Below are positions 12,712-20,706 of a DNA stretch of 21,248 bases, one piece after another; within the stretch, counting starts at the first letter, position 1; each line of letters starts with the position of its first letter. The stretch spans positions 1 to 21,248 of the forward strand of contig CAZOKE010000019.1 of assembly GCA_964580495.1 (NCBI GenBank), written 5' to 3'. Source of the DNA: JAIFWV01 sp964580495. Lineage in GTDB: Bacteria; Patescibacteriota; Doudnabacteria; UBA920; O2-02-FULL-48-8. The translations under genes and the position numbers were made by a program. Under the pieces are notes generated by a model, which saw only the letters and a program-made list of their open reading frames with translations, searched no databases and was not told the origin of the DNA.

Positions 12712-14718
12712 ATGGATTGCCATGATGACCATTCCGGGCACGGAATGAATAAGAAAGAAGGAAATCATGACAAGCATGCCGGGCATTCGCCGGAAATGTT
12801 CCGCCAGAAATTCTGGCTGAGCTTGGTATTTACCATATCCGTGCTGTTGTATTCAGAGCCAATCCAAAATTGGTTTTCTTTTCGCATGCCAGCTTTCCCG
12901 GGATCCGAATTTGTGCCGTTAGTTTTCAGCACAATTTTGTTTTTCTATTCCGGTACGGTGTTTATCCGATCAGCAATTGCGGAACTGAAAAACCGGCAGC
13001 CCGGGATGATGACTTTGATTTCCGAAGCCATACTCATCGGTTATGTTTACAGCCTGGATTCTGTGGTGAGCGGCCGCAATGCTGATTTTTTTTGGGAGCT
13101 TTCGACGCTTATCACAATCATGATCTTCGGGCACTGGATGGAGATGCGCTCTGTGGCAAACGCCACCGGGGCTTTAAACGAATTGGCAAAACTGCTACCC
13201 GATCAGGCGGAATTAGCCAAAGGCGGAATGATTCCTGTCGCAAGCCTGAAAATCGGGGATATTGTCTTGGTCCGGCCGGGCTCAAAGGTGCCGGCAGACG
13301 GTATGGTCGTTTCGGGTTCATCCCAGGTTAACGAATCCATGATTACTGGAGAGTCGGCACTGATTCCGAAGGCTTCTGGTTCGCGCGTTATAGCAGGAAC
13401 TGTAAATGGAGTTGGATCGCTCACGCTCCGTGTCGAAAAAATCGGTGAAAGCACTGCGCTGGCCGGCATTATGCGTTTGCTGCGGGAAGCGCAAATGTCA
13501 AAATCAAAAACGCAAATTTTGGCTGACCGCGCCGCTTTCTATCTGACGATTATCGCGACTATTTCCGGCTTGGCAACTTTATTCGCTTGGCTTGGAAGCG
13601 ACAGGGGAATGAATTTTGCTTTTGAACGGGCGGTCACTGTGTTTATAATTGCCTGTCCGCACGCGCTAGGGTTGGCTGTCCCTCTGGTTACTTCGATCTC
13701 CACCAGTTTGGCTGCCCGAAACGGGCTGCTGGTTCGCCAGCGCTTAGCTTTGGAATCTGCCAGAAATATTAATGTGGTTTTATTTGACAAAACCGGCACA
13801 TTGACCCGAGGCGAACATGGAATAGTCGACGTCTGGCCGGACGGAAATACAAGTCTCGATGATCTGATCCGTTTTGCAGCTACAGCCGAGAAAGAATCAG
13901 AGCACGCTATTGGCAAAGCCATCGTTGATTTTGCAAAATCAAAAAATATCAATTTGTCTAAATCCGAAAAGTTTGCCGCGATTCCGGGGCACGGGGTGGA
14001 AGCAATAGTGGAAGGCAGAAGAATTCAAGTGGGCGGGCCGCAGCTTATAAAAAAAATTGGGGCTTTGGTTCCTGATTTATTGAAAGCTCATATCGACGAA
14101 TCAAATCAGCAAGGCAAAACAGTAATATATGTCTTGTCAGAGGGAAAGATTATTGGTGTTTTGACTTCTGCAGATTTGATCCGGCCGGAATCCAAGCCGG
14201 CTGTTGCTGATTTGCTCAAAGCAGGAATTCGGGTTGCTATGCTGACCGGAGATTCGCAAGGAGTGGCGGATTTTGTGGCCAAGGAACTTGGAATCAAAGA
14301 AGTTTTCGCCCAAGTCTTGCCCGAACACAAAGTCGATAAAGTCAAAGCGCTGCAGCAAGACGGAAGTAAAGTCGCCATGGTGGGAGATGGGGTCAATGAT
14401 GCTCCCGCGCTGGCGCAAGCGGATATTGGCATTGCCATAGGCGCTGGAACAGATGTAGCCATAGAATCCGCGGGAATAATTTTGGCCAAGAGCGATCCGC
14501 GGGATATTATCAAAATCATAAAATTGTCAAAAGCGACTTACAGGAAAATGCAGCAAAATTTGGTTTGGGCCAGTGGCTATAATTTGGTCGCTATTCCGTT
14601 GGCCGCAGGGTTGTTCGGAATATTTTTGCCGGCAGCAGTTGGCGCGCTGCTTATGTCGCTTAGCACCATTATTGTGGCTTTAAACGCGCAGCTGCTGCGC
14701 CGCATAAAACTCGCCTGA
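12712..14718 (+). CDS. copB: Copper/silver-exporting P-type ATPase, CopB type (P1B-3)
   Basis: The 668-aa pump couples ATP hydrolysis to metal export. The N-terminus is His-rich (MDCHDDHSGHG then NHDKHAGH, residues 1-25) with no CxxC domain, as in CopB. TGES (212-215) is the phosphatase loop, CPH (315-317) the TM metal site, DKTGT (359-363) the phosphorylation site and GDGVND (558-563) the hinge. The TM7 and TM8 signatures NLVWASGYN-x-x-x-IP (616-629) and MSLST-x-x-VALNA (648-659) match the P1B-3 class, for which Cu(II), Cu(I) or Ag(I) transport is reported. The ATP-binding motif SEHP reads SEHA (396-399). It is the last gene of the operon, and AAGGA precedes the start by eight bases. Confidence 0.93.
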   Translation: MDCHDDHSGHGMNKKEGNHDKHAGHSPEMFRQKFWLSLVFTISVLLYSEPIQNWFSFRMPAFPGSEFVPLVFSTILFFYSGTVFIRSAIAELKNRQPGMMTLISEAILIGYVYSLDSVVSGRNADFFWELSTLITIMIFGHWMEMRSVANATGALNELAKLLPDQAELAKGGMIPVASLKIGDIVLVRPGSKVPADGMVVSGSSQVNESMITGESALIPKASGSRVIAGTVNGVGSLTLRVEKIGESTALAGIMRLLREAQMSKSKTQILADRAAFYLTIIATISGLATLFAWLGSDRGMNFAFERAVTVFIIACPHALGLAVPLVTSISTSLAARNGLLVRQRLALESARNINVVLFDKTGTLTRGEHGIVDVWPDGNTSLDDLIRFAATAEKESEHAIGKAIVDFAKSKNINLSKSEKFAAIPGHGVEAIVEGRRIQVGGPQLIKKIGALVPDLLKAHIDESNQQGKTVIYVLSEGKIIGVLTSADLIRPESKPAVADLLKAGIRVAMLTGDSQGVADFVAKELGIKEVFAQVLPEHKVDKVKALQQDGSKVAMVGDGVNDAPALAQADIGIAIGAGTDVAIESAGIILAKSDPRDIIKIIKLSKATYRKMQQNLVWASGYNLVAIPLAAGLFGIFLPAAVGALLMSLSTIIVALNAQLLRRIKLA

Positions 14719-14721
14719 ATT

Positions 14722-14758
14722 ATATAAAACTGCAGGTTTTATATGGGGGCGTTTTTTA
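14722..14758 (+). terminator. Weak terminator after the metal operon
   Basis: ATATAAAAC (14722-14730) and GTTTTATAT (14736-14744) form a 9-bp AT-rich stem with a 5-base loop. A GGGGGC stretch intervenes before T-runs, so this is not a standard terminator. Confidence 0.4.
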
Positions 14759-14774
14759 TTTTTTTGCTTTGGCT

Positions 14775-14780
14775 TATAAT
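14775..14780 (+). promoter_or_regulatory. -10 box (TATAAT) of the FecR/cyclase operon, leaderless
   Basis: A consensus TATAAT ends eight bases before ATG 14789, so the mRNA should start at or beside the A of the ATG. No good -35 is seen at the proper distance; the region is a run of T. Confidence 0.6.
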
Positions 14781-14788
14781 ACTTGCAT

Positions 14789-16147
14789 ATGAAAAAAATC
14801 CTCTTAATCGCCGGGATTATCATCATCGCCGCTGCCGGATTGTTTTATTGGTACCAGACCACGCTAGCCTCGGTTGGCAGCCTGAATATTTATTCCGGAA
14901 GCGCCGAAGTTATCCGTTCCAGCAAATCAATTTTTGGCAAAACGGGCTTGGGGGTGCGCGCGCAGGATAAGATCAAAGTCGCTCCGGGATCCAGGATTTC
15001 GATTATTCTCAAAGACGGCAGCGTGATCCGACTCGAAGCCGGCACCGAATTGCAAGTGGCGGATATTAGCTACCAAGGATCAACTATCAAGAGCGCTGTA
15101 TTTAAAATTACAACGGGTAGGATTTGGGCCAAGCCCAAACCGCTTGCTGCTGACGCCACATTCAAAGTGGAGACGCCGTCCATAGAGGCCACGGTCAGGG
15201 GAACCAGTTTTGATACGGACTATTTAAACCAGGTAAACGTGGAATATGTTTGCCAGCACCAAGTTGATGTGAATTTGGCAGGGAAGTCGGATTTTAAAAC
15301 CGTGCATCAGGGAGAAATTTTCCGGATTCGAGATTCCAATCTGCAGGAAGATTTCGATTTGGGACCAGTCCCGGCTACGCCAGCAGACATTGATGATTGG
15401 ATTTTGTTCAACCAAAATGAAGACAAGAAGCTTGATTCCTCGATCCAAGACTCGGCGCCAAGTGCCGACAGCTCTAATCAAAGCCAGAATGCGCCAAACA
15501 GTACCACAAGCTTGCCTACGAATACCGGAGGCAAAACCAACACTAACACTAATTCTAATTCCGGTAATACCAATCCTGCACAGACCAGCACCACTCCTCC
15601 TCCGCCAGCTCCCGCCGGTTCCAAACTGGTATCTTTGAGTCTAACCGCAAGCTCCACCACAGTAACGGTTGGAAATTCCATTTTATTAAAGGTTACCGGG
15701 ACTTATTCTGATAATTCGACTGCAAGTTTATCCAGTTCCGCAACTTACAGCCAAAGTCCGCAAATCGGGAGTATTTCTTCAAGCGGATGGTTTACCGGCA
15801 TAAATGCCGGCACGACTACGATTTACGCGACTGTTTTGGGAGTGGTTTCGAATAGCATAGATTTAACCGTGAGCAAACAATTGAGTTCTATCCGGCTTTC
15901 CTATGTCAAACAGACGCAAACCGCTGCCACTTACGTTGGTTTGCCTACGGTCCAATACACGGCAACCGGAGTTTACTCCGACGGCTCAACCCAAGACATT
16001 TCGAAAAGCGTAAACTGGTCAGCAACAGGCACTGCGGGAGGCGTGATCAATTCCGGCGGACTTTACACTCCAAGAACGGAAGGAAGTGCTACCATTACCT
16101 CCACATCAGGCAACGTTACAGCGAGCTCGACCATTACAATTCCATAA
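14789..16147 (+). CDS. FecR-domain protein with Ser/Thr/Asn-rich linker and two Big2 domains
   Basis: The 452-aa protein has a TM anchor (3-21), a FecR domain (about 30-145), a low-complexity linker rich in Asn, Ser, Thr and Pro (213-276) and two bacterial Ig-like (Big2) repeats (about 279-362 and 365-451). FecR hallmarks are SGSAEVIRSS (36-45), DKIKVAPGSRISIILKDGSVIRLEAGTELQV (60-90, described here by ends: DKIK and ELQV) and TPSIEATVRGTSFD (129-142) with its VRGT. The Big2 repeats show the usual VTVG-x-S-x-x-L and TGVYSDGSTQDIS patterns. It is a surface protein, perhaps binding carbohydrate or neighbours. The alternative TTG at 14783 adds two residues before the likely transcription start, so ATG 14789 is chosen. 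The cyclase gene starts six bases after its stop; the same pair occurs in other phyla. Confidence 0.9.
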   Translation: MKKILLIAGIIIIAAAGLFYWYQTTLASVGSLNIYSGSAEVIRSSKSIFGKTGLGVRAQDKIKVAPGSRISIILKDGSVIRLEAGTELQVADISYQGSTIKSAVFKITTGRIWAKPKPLAADATFKVETPSIEATVRGTSFDTDYLNQVNVEYVCQHQVDVNLAGKSDFKTVHQGEIFRIRDSNLQEDFDLGPVPATPADIDDWILFNQNEDKKLDSSIQDSAPSADSSNQSQNAPNSTTSLPTNTGGKTNTNTNSNSGNTNPAQTSTTPPPPAPAGSKLVSLSLTASSTTVTVGNSILLKVTGTYSDNSTASLSSSATYSQSPQIGSISSSGWFTGINAGTTTIYATVLGVVSNSIDLTVSKQLSSIRLSYVKQTQTAATYVGLPTVQYTATGVYSDGSTQDISKSVNWSATGTAGGVINSGGLYTPRTEGSATITSTSGNVTASSTITIP

Positions 16148-16153
16148 ACAAAT

Positions 16154-17836
16154 ATGAAATCTAAAATCATCGCCTGCATCGGGTTTGCAGCATTGCTAGC
16201 GGTTTTGGCATTGCCAATTTTCCAAAAATACGATTATGAATCTTTAGATTTATTCCGGCAAAACCAAGCAGCACACCCTGACATCATAATCCTGGCGATA
16301 GACAGCAAGAGTTTACAGTCTTTGGGCCGTTGGCCATGGGATAGAAACATCGAAGCTTCTATCGTAGATAAGCTGAATTTGGCCCACGCGCGCGCGATTG
16401 CCATCGACATCAACTTTTCCGAAACGCAAGACGCGGCAAATGATTCGGCTTTGGCTTTAAGTTTGAGAAATTCAAAGGCCCCTATCGTTTTGCCTGCCGA
16501 ACCGGTTTATATGAATAATGCGGAGTTGCCCAGCAGTTTTTTGCTGCCTATTCCAAAATTTGCAGACTTAAGTTCGGTGTCCCTGGGCCATACGCATGTG
16601 AGTCTTGGCCCAGACCGGCAGGCTTCCGTGCTTCCGGAGCAAATCGGGCCCTACCAGCCTTTCACCAGAGTTTTGGCGGAAAAAATTAATGCGGATCCAG
16701 GCGGCAGGGGACTTATTAATTTTGCGGGGCCTGCCGGATCCATTCTTACTTATTCGGCCTCTGACTTTTTGTCTGGAAAAATTGATCCCTCTATTTTTTC
16801 CGACAAAATAGTGTTTTTGGGCGCCACGGCTTCGGATCTCCACGATGTGGTGCAGCAAACTCCTGTGGGGATCATCTCTGGAGTGGAATGGCATGCCAAC
16901 GTTTTCAACAACCTCCTCACCCAAAATTACATCAGGGTTGTTCCAAGCGTTTATGTTTGGGTTTTGCGCATAATATTGGGACTGTTGCTAATATATATTT
17001 TGCCGCGGAGCTCAAACAAGCAAGGTTTTGTTGTTCTGGTTCTGTTTTTGGCCGCAGCCATGCTGTTGAGCTTCGGGTTTTGGCAAACGCGTTTGGCATT
17101 TCCCTATCTTCTGACTGTTGTATCACTGCTTGGGATTTATATTGTCCGGTCTTTCTATAAATTGTACCAAACCGAAATGGAAAAACGCCGGATCCGGCAA
17201 AATTTTAAAAATTATTTTTCTCCGCAGGTCTTGGACATGGTTATGCGGCATCCGGACGAGCTCAAATTGGGAGGGGAGCGCGTCGAAGCCACAGTTTTAT
17301 TTTCGGACATCCGCTCGTTTACCACTATTTCAGAAAGCATGGATCCGGAAATGTTATCCTCTGTTTTAGCGGAATATTTTACAGAAATGACTGCGGAAAT
17401 TCTGGCCACGGACGGCGTGCTGGATAAATTCATTGGCGACGCCATCATGGCATTTTGGGGAGCTCCGATTCCACAGCCGGACCAAGCTGACCGCGCGGTT
17501 AAGGCGGCTTTGGGGATGATGCGGCGGCTGCAAACTCTGAATGGAAGCTTAGAGAAGCGCGGACTGCCGAAAATTGACATTGGGATAGGCATAAACAGCG
17601 GCAGTGTCATAGTCGGCAATATGGGGTCAAAAGAGCGCTTTGACTATACTGTCATAGGCGATGCGGTGAATACGGCTTCCCGGCTGGAATCTTTGAACAA
17701 AGAATACAAATCCAACATCATTATTTCCGAAGCGGTTAAATCCAAGGTCTCCATTGCCGTCCAAACCGAAGAATTAGGGTCAGTTTTGGTAAAAGGGAAA
17801 TCCAAAGAAACCAAAATATATAAATTAAGGATATAA
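16154..17836 (+). CDS. CHASE2-domain class III adenylate/guanylate cyclase
   Basis: The 560-aa sensor makes a cyclic nucleotide from NTP. It has an N-terminal TM helix (4-22), an extracytoplasmic CHASE2 domain (about 30-260; RWPWDR at 59-64 is a family hallmark), three TM helices (about 265-283, 290-309, 315-335), a short linker and a C-terminal class III catalytic domain (about 372-558). The catalytic set is complete: metal-binding Asp385 (FSDIRSF) and Asp429 (IGDAIMAFWG), base-selecting Lys425 and Thr499 (DYTVIGDAVN), and transition-state Asn506 and Arg510. Lys plus Thr is the class IIIb pattern and points to ATP, hence cAMP. No cAMP receptor is in the window. It probably senses through CHASE2, perhaps together with the FecR protein encoded just before it. 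Confidence 0.93.
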   Translation: MKSKIIACIGFAALLAVLALPIFQKYDYESLDLFRQNQAAHPDIIILAIDSKSLQSLGRWPWDRNIEASIVDKLNLAHARAIAIDINFSETQDAANDSALALSLRNSKAPIVLPAEPVYMNNAELPSSFLLPIPKFADLSSVSLGHTHVSLGPDRQASVLPEQIGPYQPFTRVLAEKINADPGGRGLINFAGPAGSILTYSASDFLSGKIDPSIFSDKIVFLGATASDLHDVVQQTPVGIISGVEWHANVFNNLLTQNYIRVVPSVYVWVLRIILGLLLIYILPRSSNKQGFVVLVLFLAAAMLLSFGFWQTRLAFPYLLTVVSLLGIYIVRSFYKLYQTEMEKRRIRQNFKNYFSPQVLDMVMRHPDELKLGGERVEATVLFSDIRSFTTISESMDPEMLSSVLAEYFTEMTAEILATDGVLDKFIGDAIMAFWGAPIPQPDQADRAVKAALGMMRRLQTLNGSLEKRGLPKIDIGIGINSGSVIVGNMGSKERFDYTVIGDAVNTASRLESLNKEYKSNIIISEAVKSKVSIAVQTEELGSVLVKGKSKETKIYKLRI

Positions 17837-17885
17837 AAGTTTGGTGCATGAAATATTTGTGCCCGTTCTTTGTATCTAAATATAC

Positions 17886-17942
17886 GAAGCTTTTCGTGAT
17901 TTAACAGAGAGGTATTAAATCTTGCGAAAAGCTTCTTTTTTT
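17886..17942. terminator. Long two-tier hairpin terminator
   Basis: GAAGCTTTTCG (17886-17896) pairs exactly with CGAAAAGCTTC (17925-17935); inside it GATTTAA (17898-17904) pairs with TTAAATC (17915-17921) around a 10-base loop. A seven-T run follows. The near-continuous 18-bp stem is longer than other terminators in the window. Confidence 0.75.
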
Positions 17943-17973
17943 CCTGAAAGAAATATGTGAGAACAAAAAGAAG

Positions 17974-18003
17974 GTGACAATGGCCAGTGTTTTTTGTTAT
18001 AGT
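17974..18003 (+). promoter_or_regulatory. Promoter of the M29 aminopeptidase, leaderless
   Basis: GTGACA (17974-17979, 5 of 6 to TTGACA), an 18-base spacer and TATAGT (17998-18003). ATG 18010 lies six bases beyond the -10 box. Confidence 0.65.
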
Positions 18004-18009
18004 TGCCAT

Positions 18010-19227
18010 ATGATTTACAAACCATCAAAAAAGTTTTTGGAGAATTATGCCAAAGTTTTGGTGAACTTTGCCTTAAATTCCGGCAGGGGAATTAGGCACA
18101 ATGAAGTGGTCATGATTTATGCGGAAGAAGCAGCCAAGCCGCTGTATTTGGAAGTTTACAAGCAAGTGATTAAATCCGGCGGCCATGTCATTCACGATTA
18201 CCATCCGTCTACGGATAAAGACCACAATTTTGAACGTGAGTTTTTCCTTAATGCGCAGGAACACCAGATTCAGTTTTTTCCAGCGAAATATTTTCGTGGT
18301 CTTGTCGACCAAATCGACCATTTGATAGTCATCCTAAGTGAAACAGATCTGCAGGCTTTGGCCGGAATCGATCCGAAAAAGATTTTGGCCCGGGGCCAAG
18401 CCCGCAAGCCGTATATGGAATGGCGAGATGCAAAAGAGCAGGCGGGGAAATTTACTTGGACCTTGGGGTTGTACGGTACGGATGCAATGGCGCGCGAAGC
18501 CAAAATGAGCCTCAAACAATATTGGGACCAGATAATCAAAGCCTGTTTTTTGGATCAAGCCAATCCCATTAAAAAATGGCAATCAGTATTTGAAAGTCTG
18601 GATCACCATATCCAAGCTTTGAATAAAATGAAAATTGAAAAAGTCCACATTGAAGGCCCTGATGCCGACCTATGGATAACGGTTGGCGATAAAAGGAAAT
18701 GGCTGGGCGGTAGCGGGCGCAATATCCCAAGCTTTGAAATTTTTACATCTCCAGATTGGCGGGGGACAAACGGTTGGATCCGGCTCAACCAGCCTCTTTA
18801 TAGGTATGGAAATTTGGTGGAAGGGATAAGGCTTGAATTCAGAAATGGCCGCGTGATAAATGCCACCGCAAAGAAGAATGAAAAGCTTCTGAAGCAGATG
18901 ATTGCCACAGAAAATGCCGACAAACTAGGAGAATTTTCCATGACGGACCGGAGGTTCTCTCGCATTACAAAATTTATGGCAGAGACTTTGTATGATGAAA
19001 ACATCGGCGGAGCCAATGGCAATACACATATTGCTTTAGGCAATTCGTATCTGGATACTTTTGCCGGTAATGCTGCCAAGCTTTCGAAAAAAAATAAAGA
19101 GCGATTGGGATTCAATAGCTCTTCGGTCCATACCGATGTCATTTCAACGGCTCCCAGGACCATTACGGCGCACTGGAAAAACAAAAAACCAAAAATTATT
19201 TATAAAGACGGACAATTTACTTTTTAG
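18010..19227 (+). CDS. M29 family aminopeptidase (thermophilic aminopeptidase, AmpS/AmpT type)
   Basis: The 405-aa cytoplasmic metallopeptidase removes N-terminal residues from peptides. The start MIYKPSKKFLENYAKVLVNFALN matches the usual beginning of the family (given as two parts: MIYKPSKKFLENYA, KVLVNFALN). Expected metal ligands are present: Glu243 (IPSFEIFTSP), Glu308 (LGEFSMTD), His340 (GNTHIALG), His374 and Asp376 (SSVHTDV). EGIRLEFRNGRV (271-282) is also conserved in M29. Length is within the family norm (about 405-415). The reading frame continues upstream to GTG 17974, but that codon is the -35 element and the added residues are not family-like, so ATG 18010 is chosen. It is monocistronic, between two terminators. 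Confidence 0.92.
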   Translation: MIYKPSKKFLENYAKVLVNFALNSGRGIRHNEVVMIYAEEAAKPLYLEVYKQVIKSGGHVIHDYHPSTDKDHNFEREFFLNAQEHQIQFFPAKYFRGLVDQIDHLIVILSETDLQALAGIDPKKILARGQARKPYMEWRDAKEQAGKFTWTLGLYGTDAMAREAKMSLKQYWDQIIKACFLDQANPIKKWQSVFESLDHHIQALNKMKIEKVHIEGPDADLWITVGDKRKWLGGSGRNIPSFEIFTSPDWRGTNGWIRLNQPLYRYGNLVEGIRLEFRNGRVINATAKKNEKLLKQMIATENADKLGEFSMTDRRFSRITKFMAETLYDENIGGANGNTHIALGNSYLDTFAGNAAKLSKKNKERLGFNSSSVHTDVISTAPRTITAHWKNKKPKIIYKDGQFTF

Positions 19228-19237
19228 GGAATAAAAA

Positions 19238-19270
19238 AATGCCGGCAAGATTTAAGCTCTTGCCGGCATT
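19238..19270. terminator. Bidirectional terminator between convergent genes
   Basis: A perfect 12-bp stem AATGCCGGCAAG (19238-19249) and CTTGCCGGCATT (19259-19270) with a 9-base loop. On minus it is followed by a T-run (A-run at 19233-19239), ideal for the lipoprotein gene; on plus the T-run begins four bases later. Confidence 0.85.
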
Positions 19271-19293
19271 GCTGTTTTTAACAGCGCAATACT

Positions 19294-20592
19294 CTACGAG
19301 CCGCAGTCAAACCGCGACACGTGAGAGATAGCCTGTTGTTGGCCGTTTTGGTTGTAGCTCGGGGATTGCAAGGTTTGCCCGGCGACAACATTGGTGTACA
19401 AGGTGTAGAAGGTGCCGGATTTTACCAGCACCACCCCCCAATTTTTGTCCGCGGCCCAGTACGTCTGGTTGACGTTATCGATCTTGCTCAATCCGGAGAA
19501 GACCCCGGAAGGAGTGACGTGGGTTTGGACATATGCCAGCTCCGTAGCGTCTCCGGCATTGTCGAGCTGGAAAACCAACTGGCCATGGCCGTTTGGAGTG
19601 GCATGGGGGTCTGACCAGGTGAACGGTCCGCAGACCTGATGCGGCGGGTTGATCGTCACCGCACAGTGCTGGGTGTCGTGGCCGTCGCTGACATCGACTG
19701 TGAAGGCTCCGGACGCTCCATATTGGGTATGGAAGCTGCTTCCGGTGCCGCTGGCAGGGCTGCCATGCAGCGCGGTCCAGGAATAGGTCCCATAACCTCC
19801 GGCAGCCGTAAAATTCAGGGTCTGGTTGATCTCGCCGGTTTGGCTGGCAGGCGAACAGGACAACATCGGCAGCCTGGGAACAGCCACGGTTGTTGTCCGG
19901 CTGCAGCTTGCCGGGTCGTCTGCAAACGACAGGGTGAGGGTGAAAGTCTGATCTGCCGAGGTCCTAGGATAAGTGTGAGAGTAGTTGGCTGCCGAATTGA
20001 CGGTTTCGCTAGTGCCGTCGCCCCAGTTCAAAGTTGCATTGGCCGACCCAGTCCAAGACGGGGATGCGGTTGCTACAACGTTGGTTGGATTGACCGCAGT
20101 CGTTGCGGTCAGCGTCTGATTTGTTGCCTGGCAACTCGTTGTCGGCGGGCCTTGCACCAGATGGAATTTCCCGCGGCCCGATTTGTCGATGCAAGATCCC
20201 GACAAGGTGTAGGCACCGTCAATGACACCGCTGCTGACCGTGCCTGCTGCCGTATAGACACAGCTTGCGGCAGTGCCACTGCCTGTGACAGTGATCGTGA
20301 TTGCGCCAGTAGCCGGATTGTCCGCTTTGAAGGTCCCGTTGAATGTGCCGGTTTTGCCAGTCCAGACTACTGAGCCTGACGTGCCAAACACAACGGTCAC
20401 GGTTCCTGTTGGACCGTCGTTGGCCGTCGTCGTCCCGGTCCAGGTGTTGCTTGGAGTCGTGAGCATCACTGTCGACAATCCGGAGCCGGGAACACTCGCT
20501 TGAGTCGGTTGACTCGGCGAGACAGGCATGCTGTTTGACCCACATGCAGTGCACAGCAGTATGATAACAAGAACGGAACACCATTTGTACAC
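19294..20592 (-). CDS. GC-rich PKD-domain lipoprotein
   Basis: I chose GTG 20592-20590 because a full Shine-Dalgarno AAGGAGG (20607-20601) sits eight bases before it; upstream ATGs at 20640 and 20625 lack this and spoil the signal peptide. The 432-aa product starts MYKWCSVLVIILLCTAC, a lipoprotein signal with Cys17 as lipidation site. Residues 40-150 form a Gly/Thr-rich beta domain. Residues 170-240 are a PKD domain (NWGDGT at 189-194, HTYPRT at 206-211), followed by a second PKD/Ig-like domain (245-315) and an unrecognised C-terminal domain (321-432). Eight or more cysteines suggest disulfides. Base composition is clearly richer in GC than the neighbours, so recent transfer is plausible. It is probably a surface or adhesion protein; the ligand is unknown. 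Confidence 0.85.
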   Translation of the reverse strand: MYKWCSVLVIILLCTACGSNSMPVSPSQPTQASVPGSGLSTVMLTTPSNTWTGTTTANDGPTGTVTVVFGTSGSVVWTGKTGTFNGTFKADNPATGAITITVTGSGTAASCVYTAAGTVSSGVIDGAYTLSGSCIDKSGRGKFHLVQGPPTTSCQATNQTLTATTAVNPTNVVATASPSWTGSANATLNWGDGTSETVNSAANYSHTYPRTSADQTFTLTLSFADDPASCSRTTTVAVPRLPMLSCSPASQTGEINQTLNFTAAGGYGTYSWTALHGSPASGTGSSFHTQYGASGAFTVDVSDGHDTQHCAVTINPPHQVCGPFTWSDPHATPNGHGQLVFQLDNAGDATELAYVQTHVTPSGVFSGLSKIDNVNQTYWAADKNWGVVLVKSGTFYTLYTNVVAGQTLQSPSYNQNGQQQAISHVSRFDCGS

Positions 20593-20628
20593 TTTTTGTG
20601 CCTCCTTGGCAATTTGTAAGAGCATAAT

Positions 20629-20657
20629 AGCATAGCTCACGTTAGGCTATTTGTCAA
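20629..20657 (-). promoter_or_regulatory. Promoter of the PKD lipoprotein gene
   Basis: On the minus strand TTGACA (20657-20652), a 17-base spacer and TATGCT (20634-20629). The leader is about 30 bases and holds the Shine-Dalgarno sequence. A second TATGCT copy follows at 20626-20621. Confidence 0.65.
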
Positions 20658-20678
20658 CGTCTGGTATTTTTCGTGCTA

Positions 20679-20706
20679 TCGACAACCGGAGCAATAGGAG
20701 TATAAT
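20679..20706 (+). promoter_or_regulatory. Promoter of the Gmad2 gene, divergent
   Basis: TCGACA (20679-20684), a 16-base spacer and a consensus TATAAT (20701-20706). It would give a leader of about 100 bases before ATG 20815, in which I see no riboswitch or stable hairpin. Confidence 0.5.

Noticed and set aside
12712..14718. Assignment of the ATPase as CopA (P1B-1) or a potassium pump
   Set aside because: The metal site is CPH, not CPC, the N-terminus has His clusters with no CxxC domain, and TM8 carries MSxST.
17974..18009. Longer aminopeptidase start at GTG 17974
   Set aside because: GTGACA is the likely -35 element, the -10 TATAGT is within the extension, and M29 proteins begin at the MIYKPS-like segment.
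19639..20373. 244-aa plus-strand frame opposite the PKD lipoprotein
   Set aside because: Arg/Cys/Gly-rich shadow of a GC-rich gene; the minus frame has signal peptide, PKD motif, promoter and terminator.
20593..20640. ATG starts at 20640 and 20625 for the PKD lipoprotein
   Set aside because: They precede the Shine-Dalgarno AAGGAGG and add a charged segment before the signal peptide; GTG 20592 fits both features.
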